From Alopecurus myosuroides (Eukaryota; Streptophyta; Magnoliopsida; Poales; Poaceae), in NCBI GenBank assembly GCA_028641055.1, contig CM054057.1, positions 399,202,541-399,266,540 of the forward strand: a stretch of DNA of 64,000 nucleotides. Reading direction: 5' to 3'. The notes below the pieces were generated by a model, which saw only the letters and a program-made list of their open reading frames with translations, was not told where the DNA came from and made no database searches. A program made the position numbers and the translations under genes. Numbering within the stretch: position 1 is the first letter of the stretch; each line of letters opens with the position of its first letter. Of this stretch, positions 11,895-23,657 are shown piece after piece.

Positions 11895-13541
11895 TGACAC
11901 GTCTCCAACGTATCTATAATTTTGATGCTCCATGATAATATTATGCCAATTTCTACATGTTTTCTCCCTTCTTTATGTCATTTTTACACATTTTCCGGGA
12001 CTAACCTATTAACAAGATGCCAAGTGCCAGTTCCCTGTTTTCTGCTATTTTTGATTTCAGAAAAGTTGTTCTGGAAATATTCTCGGAATTGGACCCCACA
12101 AATCTCTAAGTTCCTATTTTCTCCAGAAGCATCTAGAAGACCGAAGAGGGGTCGAAGACGGGCACCAGGGGGCCCACACCATGGGGTGACGTGCCCCCTT
12201 GGCCGCGCCAGGGGGTGGTGTGGGGGCCCCCAGGGCTCCACCGCCATTGCCCTTTCGCCTATTTATTCCCCCCGGATAGAAAACCCTAGACACCTGATCA
12301 AATATCCCCAAAAAGTTCCGCAACCGCCATTGTCGTCAACCCTAGATCTGGGGGGGTTCCGAAGCTGTCTCCCGGCACCCTGCCGGAGAGGAGATCATCA
12401 CCGGAGGCCTCTTCATCACCATGCCTGCCTCCGGAGTGATGCGTGATTAGTTCATCCTTGGACTACAGGTCCATAGCAGTAGCTAGATGGTTGTCTTCTC
12501 CTCCTATGCCTCCATGTTTAGATGTCGTGAGCTGCCTAACATGATCGAGATTGTTCTTATGTAATTCTATGTGCCGTGTTTGCTGGGATCCGATGAATAT
12601 TGAAATTATGCCAAGTTGATTATAGTCTTTATTGCATATGTTATTTGTGATCTTGCATGCTTTCCGTTGCTAGTGGTTTCTCTGGCCAAGTAGTTGCTAG
12701 TGACTCCAAGAGGGAGTATTTATGCTCGATAGTGGGTTCATGCCTCCTTTTCACCTGTGCTCGAGTGACAGAAACGTGACGGAGGAGGATGTGTTGTTGC
12801 CACTAGGGAGAAAACAGCGGTGTGAGTGCCCGCGTGGACAACCATTGCTTACATTACACACATTGCTTCATGCGATTATCTGTTGGTTACAACTTAATAC
12901 CTAACGGGGTTCCGATGATAACCCGAGGGTGGATTATTAGTCATAGAAGCAGTTGGATTACGGTCTATGTATATTTTTGTAATGCCCGCACTAAATATTA
13001 TAGTAGTCATCATGTCATGAATGTGCACCACTACGGTGCAACCTTTATTTGTCAATTGCCTAGCTGTAATTTGTTCACCCAACATGCTACCATTTATGGA
13101 GAGACACCACTAGTGAACCTATGAACCCCGGTCCATTTTCCTACACTGTTAAACAAACCACTACAATTCCCTGTTTTCTTTACTTACTGCAAGCATACAC
13201 CATTTTCCACACTATACGTCTAATCTTTGTTTTCAGAAAGACCGGTGAGATTGACAACCTCACTGTACCGTTGGGACAAAGTATTTTGGTTGTGTTGTGT
13301 GCAGGTTCCACGTTGTTGCTGACACCGGTGAGGCGCCATCACCACCGTCAGTGGCATCAACCTTCCAAAGATCCTCTTTCTCCTACTGGATTGATAACCT
13401 TGGTTCTTAACCATGGGAAATTCTTACCACTACACTCATCACACCCTCCTCTTGGGGTTCCCAACGCAACATCCATAGTTTCTGTAGCAAGAATTTCTGG
13501 CACCATTGCTAGGAATTAAAAGTCAACTCTGCAAGCGATCA
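11895..13541 (+). repeat. Gypsy A 5' LTR
   Basis: The 1647-bp LTR starts TGACACGTCTCC and ends GCAAGCGATCA. The sequence around 13280-13330 is missing from the 3' LTR, apparently by a deletion between short GACA repeats. ORFs inside (11922-12446, 12722-13519) are not maintained between the two LTR copies and are not supported as genes. Confidence 0.9.
12260..12266 (+). promoter_or_regulatory. Probable TATA-like element of the Gypsy A LTR
   Basis: TATTTAT in the context CTTTCGCC..TCCCC recurs at 17418-17424 in the 3' LTR and at 40847-40853 in the Gypsy B LTR. Conservation across three LTRs and a pyrimidine-rich context suggest the core promoter. Confidence 0.45.
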
Positions 13542-13549
13542 TGAATTTC

Positions 13550-13567
13550 TGGCGCCGTTGCCGGGGA
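13550..13567 (+). other. Gypsy A primer-binding site (tRNA-Asp type)
   Basis: TGGCGCCGTTGCCGGGGA lies eight bases after the LTR end. It is the primer-binding site usually attributed to tRNA-Asp in Athila/Tat-type Gypsy elements. Confidence 0.8.
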
Positions 13568-13737
13568 GAAAGAAGTCTTCTGGCAAGGGGAGTCTCTCAC
13601 TCTCAACCTCTTTATTTTTTTATTGTCTTGTTTTTCATTTTTGTCTTGTTTTGCTTCTTTATATAAAAAACACAAAAAAATTAGTTTACTTTATAGATGT
13701 TATTTTTGCTTTTCTGCTCCTAGTTTAATCTCTAATC

Positions 13738-14345
13738 ATGATTCTACCCAAGTTTACCTTGAAAGCCGTACCAATAGGTAGCGGTGGTATAATTGGGAAA
13801 GATAATATTGGAGAGTTCTTTAATTATGTTAGTAAGCACAAAGAATTTGAGGATAGATCCTTAGCTGAACTTGCTCCAGACTATGAAACAGCTGCAGCAT
13901 CTCTGGTTCGTATGCTGGAAGCTAGGTTTGTTAACCTTAATCCCATAATGCAACATATGTTCCTCAACCTTGATAACATTAAGGATAGCGAAAAAAAGAG
14001 TTTATTCTAGAAACTTTGTTTAAAGAATTTAGTGATGTCGCCATTGAGGCTAGAAAAGTTTTTAAGCGATTTGAGATGTCAGGCTCATGTGTAGAAGTTA
14101 ATAGAACACTGGGTAAAGCCAATGATAAGGAAATTAAAATACCAATACCCTTTAAATTAGTAGGAATACATGAAACTCCAGAAAAGAATTTTGATTGGAT
14201 TGTTCCTGCAAACCCATTTGATGAAAGTAGTGTGCCTAAAAGTGCTGATAAAGGGACATGTAAAACTTCTATAGATGAAATACAATTCATTGTTCAGGAG
14301 ATTTCTAAGCTTGATGTTGATGCTTCTTTACTTGAAAATACTTGA
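13738..14345 (+). pseudogene. Gypsy A gag-like ORF with one frameshift
   Basis: The frame opens at ATG 13738, runs to an early TAG at 14008-14010, and continues in the next frame to TGA 14343-14345. One lost base in the A7 run at about 13991-13997 explains the shift; with it the frame would be about 202 codons. The product is mixed-charge and mostly helical in appearance, with no zinc knuckle and no catalytic motif. Its place just after the primer-binding site is where gag starts, and I infer a truncated gag-like protein. I do not recognise the family. No pol follows: the frame ends about 20 bases before the conserved backbone starts, as if a large internal deletion had joined the two. Confidence 0.5.
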
Positions 14346-17054
14346 GTTGCTTTCTATGCCTACCTGAAAGGCGTTAAAGAAAAGCGCTACCGGGAGACAA
14401 CCCGTTTTATTTCTCCGTTTTCAACCCGTTTTCCTTCGTTTTCTTTTGTTTTCTTTGCACCTGGGTGTTGCTTATTTCCTTAGAAACCCTGAAGTATCTT
14501 TTTTTCTGTCTTTATTGAGCCAAGTAAATCCTCTAGTGGAAAGTTGAGGCTTTATTTCGGATTTCTGCGCAGGAAACAGATTTATCCTGTCCACTGTTAA
14601 ATTAGTATAAAATCACAGAAAATTCAAAATTACCTGAGTTTTTTTGTGCGTAATCCTGGGCTATATACAAAACTTTTCTTAGTTGAACACTTTTTGATTT
14701 AAGCAACAGAAGAGATTCGAAAAATATCATCTTTACCTGTTGTCTTGTTTTGACAGATTTCTGCCAATAATTGCATATGCATCTTAATCTCTTTCTTTTG
14801 GTGTTCTTTTGAGAAAAAAGAGTTTTAAAAGAATTTGTGACAGTAGCTAATGTGTTTATGAGTGTTATGCTTGTTTTGAAACTGAACCATGTGAATTTAT
14901 TATTTTGATTGCACTAACGTTGCTAAGTGAAGATTGTGAGAAGTTTGGTGTGAAGGAAGTTTTCAAGGGTCAAGAGAAGAGGATGATATGACGTGATCAA
15001 GAAGAGTGAAAATCCTAAGCTTGGGGATGCCCCGGTGGTACATCCCAGCAAATTCCAAAAAGACTCAAGCGTCTAAGCTTGGGGATTCCCAAGGCATCCC
15101 CTTCTTCATCGAGAAATTATCAGGTCACTTCTAGTGAAACTATATTTTTATTCGGTCACATCTTATGTGCTTTACTTGGAGCGTCTTTTATTTTTTGCTT
15201 CCAGTTTATTTTTATTTTTTCAATAAGCTTGGTTGAATCCCAACATTATTTTATTGGAGAGTGACACGCTCCGCTTTTTCATGGGAATACTTTGTATTCC
15301 TAATCTTTGTCTGGCAGCTGCATTTATTTAGCTCTTGTTTTGCATGCATCTCTTATCAGAGCTGTTAGTTTTAGTAGTGTTCTGTGAGTGCTCTCATGTT
15401 TGCTTCTTGTATCATGTAGAGTATTTTTGTTAAAACATATCTTATATGGTGCTTGTTGGGAAGAAAAACTGCTACTTGAAATAAATTTTTTAATGGTGCA
15501 AGTAGAAGCTTGTATAGATTGTGGCTAGAACATTTTCGTATCATGCTAGATGTTATTTTAGTTTTAAAGCCTTGTGGTTATTGAGTATCATGATTAGCCT
15601 CAAATAGCTGAGAGTTCTTAAGGTGTCATTGAAAGATTCATGAGTTGTTCTTGTCATATTAAAGCATAAAATTTATGGTATTCTCTTTTGAATGTTTTAT
15701 TTCGCTGACTTGGCGCATGCGTACACTATGTTGATGACTATGAACCAGTCACTAATAGCCTCTATGATCATTTAGTTTTTGAACTTGTGATAACGCTTAT
15801 GCTTTAATTAATGAAGCTTTTGTCGCCATGCATGATTATGGCTCTTATGCTCTCTTGATTTGTGTTTTGCTAGCCTCCACCTGTACTGAGTATGAGCTCT
15901 ACTCGTGCATCCAACTCCCTAAAACCAAATCTTTCCCATTGTGTCCACCATACCTACCTACATGTGGTATTTAACTGCCACTCCAAGTAAATTGCTCATG
16001 TGTTACCTTTAAAAACTTCAAAATTACTCCTGCTTTATGTTCCTACTCTTGCTCATGAGGACGTAAATAGAGAATCTTTATCTCACTTGTTGATTGGATT
16101 TCACACCCTGGACTAGTGGCTTCATCCGCTTATCCAAATGATAGAAGAGCTGGCAACGGGGTGCCCAACCCCAAATTAATACACACAAAATCTCTTCACT
16201 ATTTTTGCCCCTGATTTATCAGTCAAAGCATAATTGTTTAAACAAAACAGAAAGAGGGATGACCTTCTATACCAGTTGCATCCTTCATATGGGAGCCGCT
16301 CTTGTGGAATCTAGTTGGCTTGTGACGTATTGTATTTTCTGTTTACCATTCGTTGACATTAGCATACATCTCCCAAAATATAGACACTCCTCCATGGTAT
16401 GTGATTGTTGGCAGGCACCCGAGGATTCGGTTAGCCATGGTTTGTGAAAGATGGATGGGAGGAGTGTCAAACTTTTAATACCTCTGTTTAACAAAATAAA
16501 AAGTTCTAGCACATGAGTGATCCCTGCTTCCCTCTGCGAAGGTCTTTTATTTTAGTTTTATGCTGAGTCTCCATCTTCTAACTTTATGCACAGTTGAGAG
16601 AGCATTTTTGCCATTCTGAGTTTTATGTGCATTTGTCCTAGAAACATTATTAATTGATTCATGATGTGTTATTGTTTGTTCTCAAATTATTTGCTATAGT
16701 CTTCGTCATGAAACTTTTCAAGTGTCCTGGCATTTATGTTTTGCCCCACTCTTAAGGAGTAGCGAAATATCACTTTTCCATGCTTTCTCTATACCTGAAA
16801 CAAACGTATATCTTTCTTAGCACTTTTATTCATGATATTTCATTTGAGATACTTCTCATGATGCAAAGTGATTGCTATGCTTTATTATTAAAGTTCTATT
16901 TATCATGTTTGTGTTAAAAGTTCTATGATCTCAACTTACATATCCTTTTACATTTTTATGATCAAGTTTATGTTAGTAGCATGTCACCTCAGAAATTATT
17001 GTGTTTTATTGTTTACCTACTCGAGGACGAGTAGGAACTAAGCTTGGGGATGCT
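14346..17054 (+). other. Gypsy A non-coding backbone and polypurine tract
   Basis: These 2.7 kb hold no supported gene. The stretch is conserved in order with Gypsy B. It contains repeated AAGCTTGGGGATGC blocks (about 15017, 15075 and 17040). The last one lies against the 3' LTR at 17055 and probably serves as the polypurine tract. Small frames at 15079, 16205 and 16285 are chance. Confidence 0.6.
15081..15101 (+). repeat. Hairpin in the Gypsy A backbone
   Basis: GGGGATTCC, loop CAA, GGCATCCCC form the counterpart of the perfect hairpin at 10572-10592, with one mismatched pair. Confidence 0.6.
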
Positions 17055-17779
17055 TGATACGTCTCAAACGTATCTATAATTTCTGATGCTCCATGATAAT
17101 ATTATGCCAATTGCTAGATGTTTTCTCCCTTCTTTATGTCATTTTTACACGTTTTCCGGGACTAACCTATTAACAAGATGCCAAGTGCTAGTTCCTTGTT
17201 TTCTGCTGTTTTTTATTTCAGAAGTTGTTCTAGAAATATTCTCGGAATTGGACCCCACAAATCTCGAAGTTCCTATTTCCCCCGGAAGCATCGAGAAGAC
17301 CGAAGAGGAGTCAAAGACGGGCACCAGGGGGCCCACACCATGGGGTGGCGCGCTCCCCTTGAACGCTCCAGGAGTGGTGTGGGGCCTCGAGGGCTCCACC
17401 GCCTTTGCCCTTTCGCCTATTTATTCCCCTCGGATGGAAAACCCTAGACACCTGATCAAATATCCCCGAAATGTTCCGCAGCCGCCGTCATCGTCAACCC
17501 TAGATCAGGAGGGTTCTGAAGTTGTCTCCCAGCACCCTGCCGGAGAGGAGATCATCACCGGAGGCCTCTTCATAACCATGCCTACCTAAGGAGTGATGCG
17601 TGAGTAGTTCATCCTTGGACTACAGGTCCATAGCAGTAGCTAGATGGTTGTCTTCTCCTCCTATGCCTCCATGTTTATATCTCATGAGCTGCCTAACATG
17701 ATCGAGATTGTTCTTATGTAATTCTATGTGCTGTGTTTGCTGGGATCCGATGAATATTGAACTTATGACAAGTTGATTA
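17055..17779 (+). repeat. Gypsy A 3' LTR, left part
   Basis: It starts TGATACGTCTC and matches 11895-12624 of the 5' LTR until it is cut after ..AGTTGATTA by Helitron H2. The LTR resumes at 30814. Confidence 0.9.
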
Positions 17780-17921
17780 TCTAAACTATATTAAAGCACT
17801 CTTGGTGGTGTCCGTGTTCCATGCGTGGTACGTCCCGCCCTCCACCTCACGAAATAACAACGCACGCTGAAACTCTCACGCACGGAACGAATCGAAAAAA
17901 CCCTCCACGATCTCTTCTAAG

Positions 17922-18095
17922 GCAACTCCCGTACGTCCGCACAGCAACTAAACTCACGCAAAAAAAAAGGAAGACAAGCCAACTCCCGTACGTCCGCACA
18001 GCAACTAAACTCACGCAAAAAAAAGGAAGACAAGCCACCGGTGTATCCACGCACGGAAACTCCACTCACGCAAAAAAAAAGGAAAAAGAGAATAC
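17922..18095 (+). repeat. Tandem repeat near the 5' end of Helitron H2
   Basis: A unit of about 56 bp containing CAACTCCCGTACGTCCGCAC, CTAAACTCACGC, an A-run and GGAAGACAAGCC occurs twice almost identically (about 17923 and 17979). A third, diverged unit follows to about 18095. The units are about 140-310 bases from the 5' terminus. Confidence 0.8.
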
Positions 18096-18476
18096 AAGCC
18101 GCTCGTATCCATCGCTGTGGAACAAAAATCCGGAAGAACAGGCCCTGTCCAGAACCCCGACGCCGTCGAATCCACCCAATCGATCTGCCCCGGTGAACCC
18201 CCTCAGCCGCGCCGCACCCGACAACTCCGGCGCCGTTTCCTGAATCCCCGCCGTAGGCTGAATCCCAATCCCTCGGTGTCGCCTCCTTTTCCATGGGAAC
18301 CGCCGGTCAGACCCGTGGGTCAATCCATGGGAACCGCCGGTCAGCTGCGCGGCAACTGCCGATCGTGGACGGCGTGGTGCTACTACCTCGACAAGTACAA
18401 AACCCCCGCCCCCTCCCCACCCTTGTTCTCCACTTCGCCTTTCTCCTCCCGTCCGTTGTCTCGATTTTGTCGCAGC

Positions 18477-18613
18477 AGACCAGCTGCCGCCGCCGGGATA
18501 CCTCCGAGCGGACGGGCACCTTCCTCGAGTCCTCGTGCTACGGAAGAAGCTGGCAGGCGACGTCCTCCTGTCCGCCCACGACGTCGAGCAAGGGTTCCAG
18601 GTAGAGGAAGGTG
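18477..18613 (+). other. Exon-like stretch in Helitron H2, possibly captured
   Basis: One frame reads without a stop through a plausible peptide containing RKKLAGDVLLSAHDVEQGF. It ends at GAAG|GTGAGT-like sequence around 18610 (a good 5' splice site) and is preceded by a pyrimidine-rich stretch ending in CAG. It may be an exon of a captured host gene or a 5' exon of a Helitron transcript. I cannot identify it. The GC-rich frames in other registers (18117-18614, 18066-18677) are probably shadows. Confidence 0.3.
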
Positions 18614-18623
18614 AGTTTTCCAT

Positions 18624-18891
18624 GGGGATCACTCCCAGCAAGGTTTTTTTTTCCGGCAAGCTCACCGTTTTCTTCACATGGCAAATAGCTTCATCAGATA
18701 TTTTTTGTTGATTCAGGTCAGGCGTCTTCTTGGAGTTGTTCCTTATTCTCGCGCCTCGGGGATCACTCCCAGCAAGGTTTTTTCTTCGGCAAGCTCACCG
18801 TTTGCTTCACATGGCAAATAACTTCATCATACATTTTTTGTTGATTCAGGTCAGGCGTCTTCTTCGAGCTGTTCCTTATTCTCGCGCCTCG
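18624..18891 (+). repeat. 134-bp tandem duplication in Helitron H2
   Basis: Units starting GGGGATCACTCCCAGCAAGG at 18624 and 18758 repeat with small differences. Each carries TGTTGATTCAG before a GTCAGGCGTCTTCTT segment. A third, more distant copy starts at 20905. Confidence 0.8.
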
Positions 18892-18999
18892 GAGCATCAG
18901 GATTTTGTCCGTGTTCATATATCTGCAGGTTGCATATCTCTGAACCTACTCTCCCGTTAGTTGGTCAATAAACATGTCCTTAGATTAGACAATCTTCTT

Positions 19000-20904
19000 C
19001 CTTTCTTTGTTCAAGTCTGCAATGGTTTGTGATTAAAAGAAAGATGAATGGTTTTGCGATTAAAGCAATGATAAATTGCTACATAAGCCAAACAGTACGC
19101 GACTGTGAGATGAAAAGATAAGATATCCAATGTCCAATAATTTATAGACATACGGAACTACAATGAAATTGGACATCTAATTAAGTGGACATGTTAGTTT
19201 GTACTTTGTACTGAAAAACTGAAAATGTAAATCAAAGACTGACAGTGTACATGTTCTGTATGCTGAATAGTATAATTTGGCAATTTTCTTTGATATGATA
19301 CAGATTGGCAACTATGCAATGCTCAGAAAATTAGTGCACATATTGGGATATACGTAGTATTTAGATTAAGAGCAACACATTTGAAACGACGCTTAATAAG
19401 ACGGGCTACATCAAACCAATTGAATCGCCATGGTTTTAGTATAGAATTGTGAAACACTAGCTCGTGGGATTAGAGCAGCCTGGGAGCCAAGACGTGAGTA
19501 GCTGATACTGATGAACACCAGGTGACATTATCCGCACTCCATATGTGTAAGTAATAAATAAGAATAATAGTTTAGGCTGCATGATTTAGGCAAAAATAAT
19601 CAGCATGGTTATCAAAGTATACTGCAGATGTTGATGCCCTGCATTATAATCAATCTGATCAGTCCTTGTCTCTAATATATATAGCCACATGTCAAAATAG
19701 ATACTACAATATTAAATCATCCTACCATAGTCCCTAATCGAGTTACTTCACGGTTGCTAACTTGGTATCATTCTGAAATAAAGAGTTGATATGGCAATTT
19801 ATTTAAGATAATAAAGGAAGTTAGAAATCACATTTCAATAGTTTTTAACAATAATGAGTTACCATCAGTCAAGTAAATGATCCTAAATCTGGCGTTTCCT
19901 CCTTGCTCGCCTGAAATGTTTACTACTTTTCATAAGGCAGTAGATAGCTGAAAGACAAATGCAGGGATTGCCTATTAGCTAAATACAAAAAGCTAGAAGG
20001 AAAATGGGAAATAGTAATGTCAACATGGTCTATTTTTGGATTGTAACCTGTATTGGCTGATTGGTCAAACTGGGCGATCAAAATCAGCTTCAGATTATAC
20101 CCTACAACATAGAAATATAATTAGTGAAAAGGTTAGTCATTGTTTAATCATAATGGCTGTTGTCAGACGGCCATAAGAGCTCAACACGCAGCACAACTGA
20201 ATGTATGTAGCATCATACTTGAGTATAGAAACAGAACAAGAGCTCTCAGCATGTTGAGATGGAGAGTTACAATATCAAAAGGCTGAAACTTAGCAAACGA
20301 CTAATTCAGTTTATTTTCTATTAGCTTAGTGCATGTACTATACACAGGTATAAAATCAAGTAGGACAAGCGATAGCATGGCAGAAAATCAAGATGGACCA
20401 AACAGACCGAAGATAACTGCAGATCAACAATTTATGAGTACTTGGATCTTCCCACGAAGTGATTTTACTTCTGTTTACATCATACAGTAGCAATTCCTAC
20501 ATGGAGAACTAATTGAAACTCATATACTCTATGTCTGTCGCGTTATTATTTGCATATCGCTTCTTAAAACGAAACATTTAAATGCCCTTTATTCACATTT
20601 TCTTTTTCTGTTCACCAAATACTAAATTTGCATAGATAATTTTGACCAGTTAATTCCTTGAAGCTACAGACTACAAGTTTCTTACTATTGACATTTCCAA
20701 AGTTCAATTATTGTTAGACTTTTCCCATATTGTGAAAACTGAACTCTCTATTTTTCACAACTGAACAAACATGCTTGGTTTGCATTGTTAAATTGCATTG
20801 CTGTATCTTGGACAGTGGTTCCTTACAATACCATTTTTGGTTAAATTGTTTAATAGAAAATGACACCAATTCTCTAAATAGAAAAATGACACCATTTTTT
20901 CCAC
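19000..20904 (+). other. Helitron H2 AT-rich spacer, no gene seen
   Basis: No ORF, RNA gene or inverted-repeat element was recognised in these 1.9 kb between the second and third copies of the repeated module. Confidence 0.5.
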
Positions 20905-21160
20905 GGGGATCACTTCCAGCAAGGTTTTTTCTTCGGCAAGCTCATCGTTTGGTTCACAAGGCAAATAACTTCATGAGACGATTTTTGTTGATTCAGGTGC
21001 AGGCCTCTTCTTGGAGCTTTCTCTCGGGTTGGTTATTCTCACGCGTGGGACCATCGGGATTTTGTCCGTGTTCATATATCATCAGGTTGCATATCTCTGA
21101 ATCTATTCCCCCGTTAGTTGGTCAATAAACATGTCCTTAGATTAGAAAATCCACCTCCTT
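20905..21160 (+). repeat. Third copy of the H2 repeated module
   Basis: It matches 18758-19000 from GGGGATCAC through CCGTTAGTTGGTCAATAAACATG and into CCTTAGATTAGA. The short frame at 20775-21128 includes the same translated peptide as 18730-18960, but this reflects repeat similarity rather than a proven gene. Confidence 0.75.
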
Positions 21161-22328
21161 TCTTTGTTAACCAACTCTTGATTGATGTGCATTATCATCA
21201 CTGGGTGGGAATATTATGGTATCATTGCGTTCGAATCACTACCTGCTTATGACCTAAGGATTGAAATGATCAATTACATTGAGCTACCTAGAAACTATAT
21301 ATATGTTCTGTTATGATCTTTACAATTAAAGTTGGCTTTGCGGTTCAAGTCTGCAATGGTTTAAAGAGGCTTCCTTTCTTTGTTCAGTTCTGCAATGGTT
21401 TTGCTCCATCTTATGTTCCCATGTAGTAGAAAATTCAATTGAATCCTGAATTGGATATTGTTGTGTCTGACATGTGTAATTTAAGCTCTCTATCTATTTC
21501 AAGTTGGTCATTTAAAAGCTCATCCGAACCATTGAAATTTGTCACTCCCAATTGTTTATCTTTAGTAAGCCTCTTTAAATATTTTTTTTGGTTTCAAGTA
21601 CGTACGACTGACTAGACAAAACTGAGCTCTATTGTCGATTTATGTACTTACTCTAATCGCAATGACAGAGAGAATAATGCATATTCTAAATTATGTGCTA
21701 CTAGGAGGTTAGCCTGTAGTAGCTACTTATTACAAACAGATGATATTATGGCATTCTGAGACAAGCAGTTATATTTAGAAGATCAATTGGGAGTTCTTAC
21801 TATTAGAGGTCCAAGGCCTCTGTCATTAACTTACTCTCATTTTTTTCTTTGGGAGAAAAATAGGAAGAGTTACTTGCCGGATCTTGCTGAACATAAGGAA
21901 AAGGTGCAACTGGTGAACCGTATTCTCTACTATAAGGTCAGTCTGTGGTAGCAACTTCTTACAAACACATGTATACTGAGATGTGCAGATATTAGCTTGT
22001 TCTCGAACTGCATATTAGAGTGCTAATTTTCGGATGCTCTCATAATTAGCAGCACCAAAATTCAGTTTTCTTGCTGGACTTGAGCCAACAGACATAAATG
22101 CAATTTGTTCCATTCTATTCTATATAAGAAGTTACTGGTTGATAATTCTAAGTCTAACAATGACTCGCCTTATGTGAGTACAGATTATTGCACGGGGCCT
22201 TTGCCGTGCCAGCGCTTCACGGTAATACATAGATGTCTTAGGTTGTGGTACACATCTGTAATACTATGCACATGTTCTTTTCCTTGGCATGGTGCTACCA
22301 ATAACCATTTAGTACCTTTCTTATGTAG
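21161..22328 (+). other. Helitron H2 spacer upstream of the RPA-like gene
   Basis: Mostly AT-rich DNA. A short exon-like stretch at about 21866-21937 has one open frame and ends TATAAG|GTCAGT. It could be an upstream non-coding or coding exon of the RPA-like transcript. The bases just before the ATG at 22329 (CTTATGTAG) look like a 3' splice site, so the transcript probably starts further left. Confidence 0.35.
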
Positions 22329-23657
22329 ATGGAACCCATTAAACTTAATAGAAAGCGGACACATGCGGCCATCACTGAAACCCCGCCGACCCGTAGGTTT
22401 AAGGATTTTGATGATATTGAATGTGGAGATATCTACCTAAAGTGGAGCATGTGTGTGAGGGTGGAAGTAAAATTCTGTCCTAATAAATATGGAGACAACA
22501 TTTCCTTCATTCTTATGTATAAGAGTGTAAGTACCAAACACTTACGATAAATTGCTAAAATGTACACATGTTTTTATCACAACATTACCTTTTCTTCTCA
22601 AACATGTTAAAGGGGGAAAAAATCGAAGCAAATATTTGTGGACACGCTGAAGTAGAGAGATTCAACCGCATACTGCAACCTGGTTGCAAGTATGTTATAC
22701 ACATGGTTAAAATTAGGACTAACATGGAAGAAGTGGAGTTTAGAGCGATCGGACACGCATATGAATGCTACTTTGATCAACACACAGTTGTCGAACCTTC
22801 TTTGCCTATTCAGTTTCCATTACTCCCAAAGCACTTGATGCCATTTTCGGATGTTAACAAGCGTCCAAACAAAACCTTTGTAGGTATGTATTGTATACAT
22901 TTCAACTATATAATACTCACTCCGACAAATACAACTTCAGTATTCAAAATCGAATAATAATGCATGTTGTACAGACATAGTTGGCATAGTTGTTCACTGT
23001 TGTGAACGTGAACGTGTTGGGACGTGCGGCAACTATAGAGAGGCAATCTTCATGGATGAGTGGTATGTGTAGTTTATACATAAACACCACAGTTGTCTTA
23101 GCACATATTACTACAAAGATTTTTTGAAATAACATTCAAAAACTTGAAACTCTAGGCGCAATCTTATTGCCGTTGGCATTTGGGGTTCTCAGATGATTCA
23201 GAACTCATACCTGTGGTCAACGGCTGAAGGCGGCAACCCCATTGTTATTGCAACTATGTTGCAGAAAGATATTGAATTTGGTAATCGCTTTTCTGCATCA
23301 CAATATATTGTATATGCTAACTTATTTACAAACACCGAAATAATATTTGATCATCTTAATGTTAGGTGATCTAAATACTTCAGAGCATACTAAATTTGCA
23401 TTCAACCCAACTCATCATGCAACGCGTCCTCTCCGGGGTGAGTTATTTAACACAAGACAGAATTGCAAGAATGTTACACAACTAATAATGATTACTATCT
23501 TTCCTATGAAATTCAAATGTTAAATGCAGATATCCGCCATAAAATAAGTAGTGGAGCGATTGACACGAGCTTTGTGCGAAGGTTTCTTGAGAGGAGGTGG
23601 GCTTTCTGTGCATTTGTGTTGGCGAGAAGGGATGCTCGATACAAAAAGTTGATCTAG
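22329..23657 (+). CDS. RPA70-like single-stranded DNA-binding protein of Helitron H2 (six exons)
   Basis: The exon model is 22329-22526, 22613-22883, 22975-23062, 23156-23280, 23366-23437 and 23530-23657. All introns are GT..AG and every phase matches. The total is 882 nt, 293 residues with stop TAG 23655-23657, so the gene looks intact. Residues 1-66 hold a basic start (NRKRTH) and the beginning of an OB-like fold. Residues 67-157 continue the region typical of plant RPA1/DUF223-type proteins (GCKYVIH, then the LPKHLMPFSD stretch). Residues 158-187 carry a VGIVVHCCERERVGT motif. Many plant Helitrons encode such a protein; it is thought to coat single-stranded DNA during rolling-circle transposition. 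It lies upstream of and in the same direction as the RepHel gene. The family call is strong, the exact exon borders are inferred by eye. Confidence 0.8.

Noticed and set aside
12722..13519. Frames in the Gypsy A 5' LTR
   Set aside because: They are not preserved in the 3' LTR, which has indels across the same stretch.
17922..18095. Short direct repeats that could suggest a CRISPR-like array
   Set aside because: The units are adjacent without unique spacers, contain A-runs, and lie in a eukaryotic Helitron.
18066..18677. Long GC-rich frames on both strands near the Helitron H2 left end
   Set aside because: Low-complexity Arg/Pro/Ser products in overlapping frames, no domain, no codon-type pattern.
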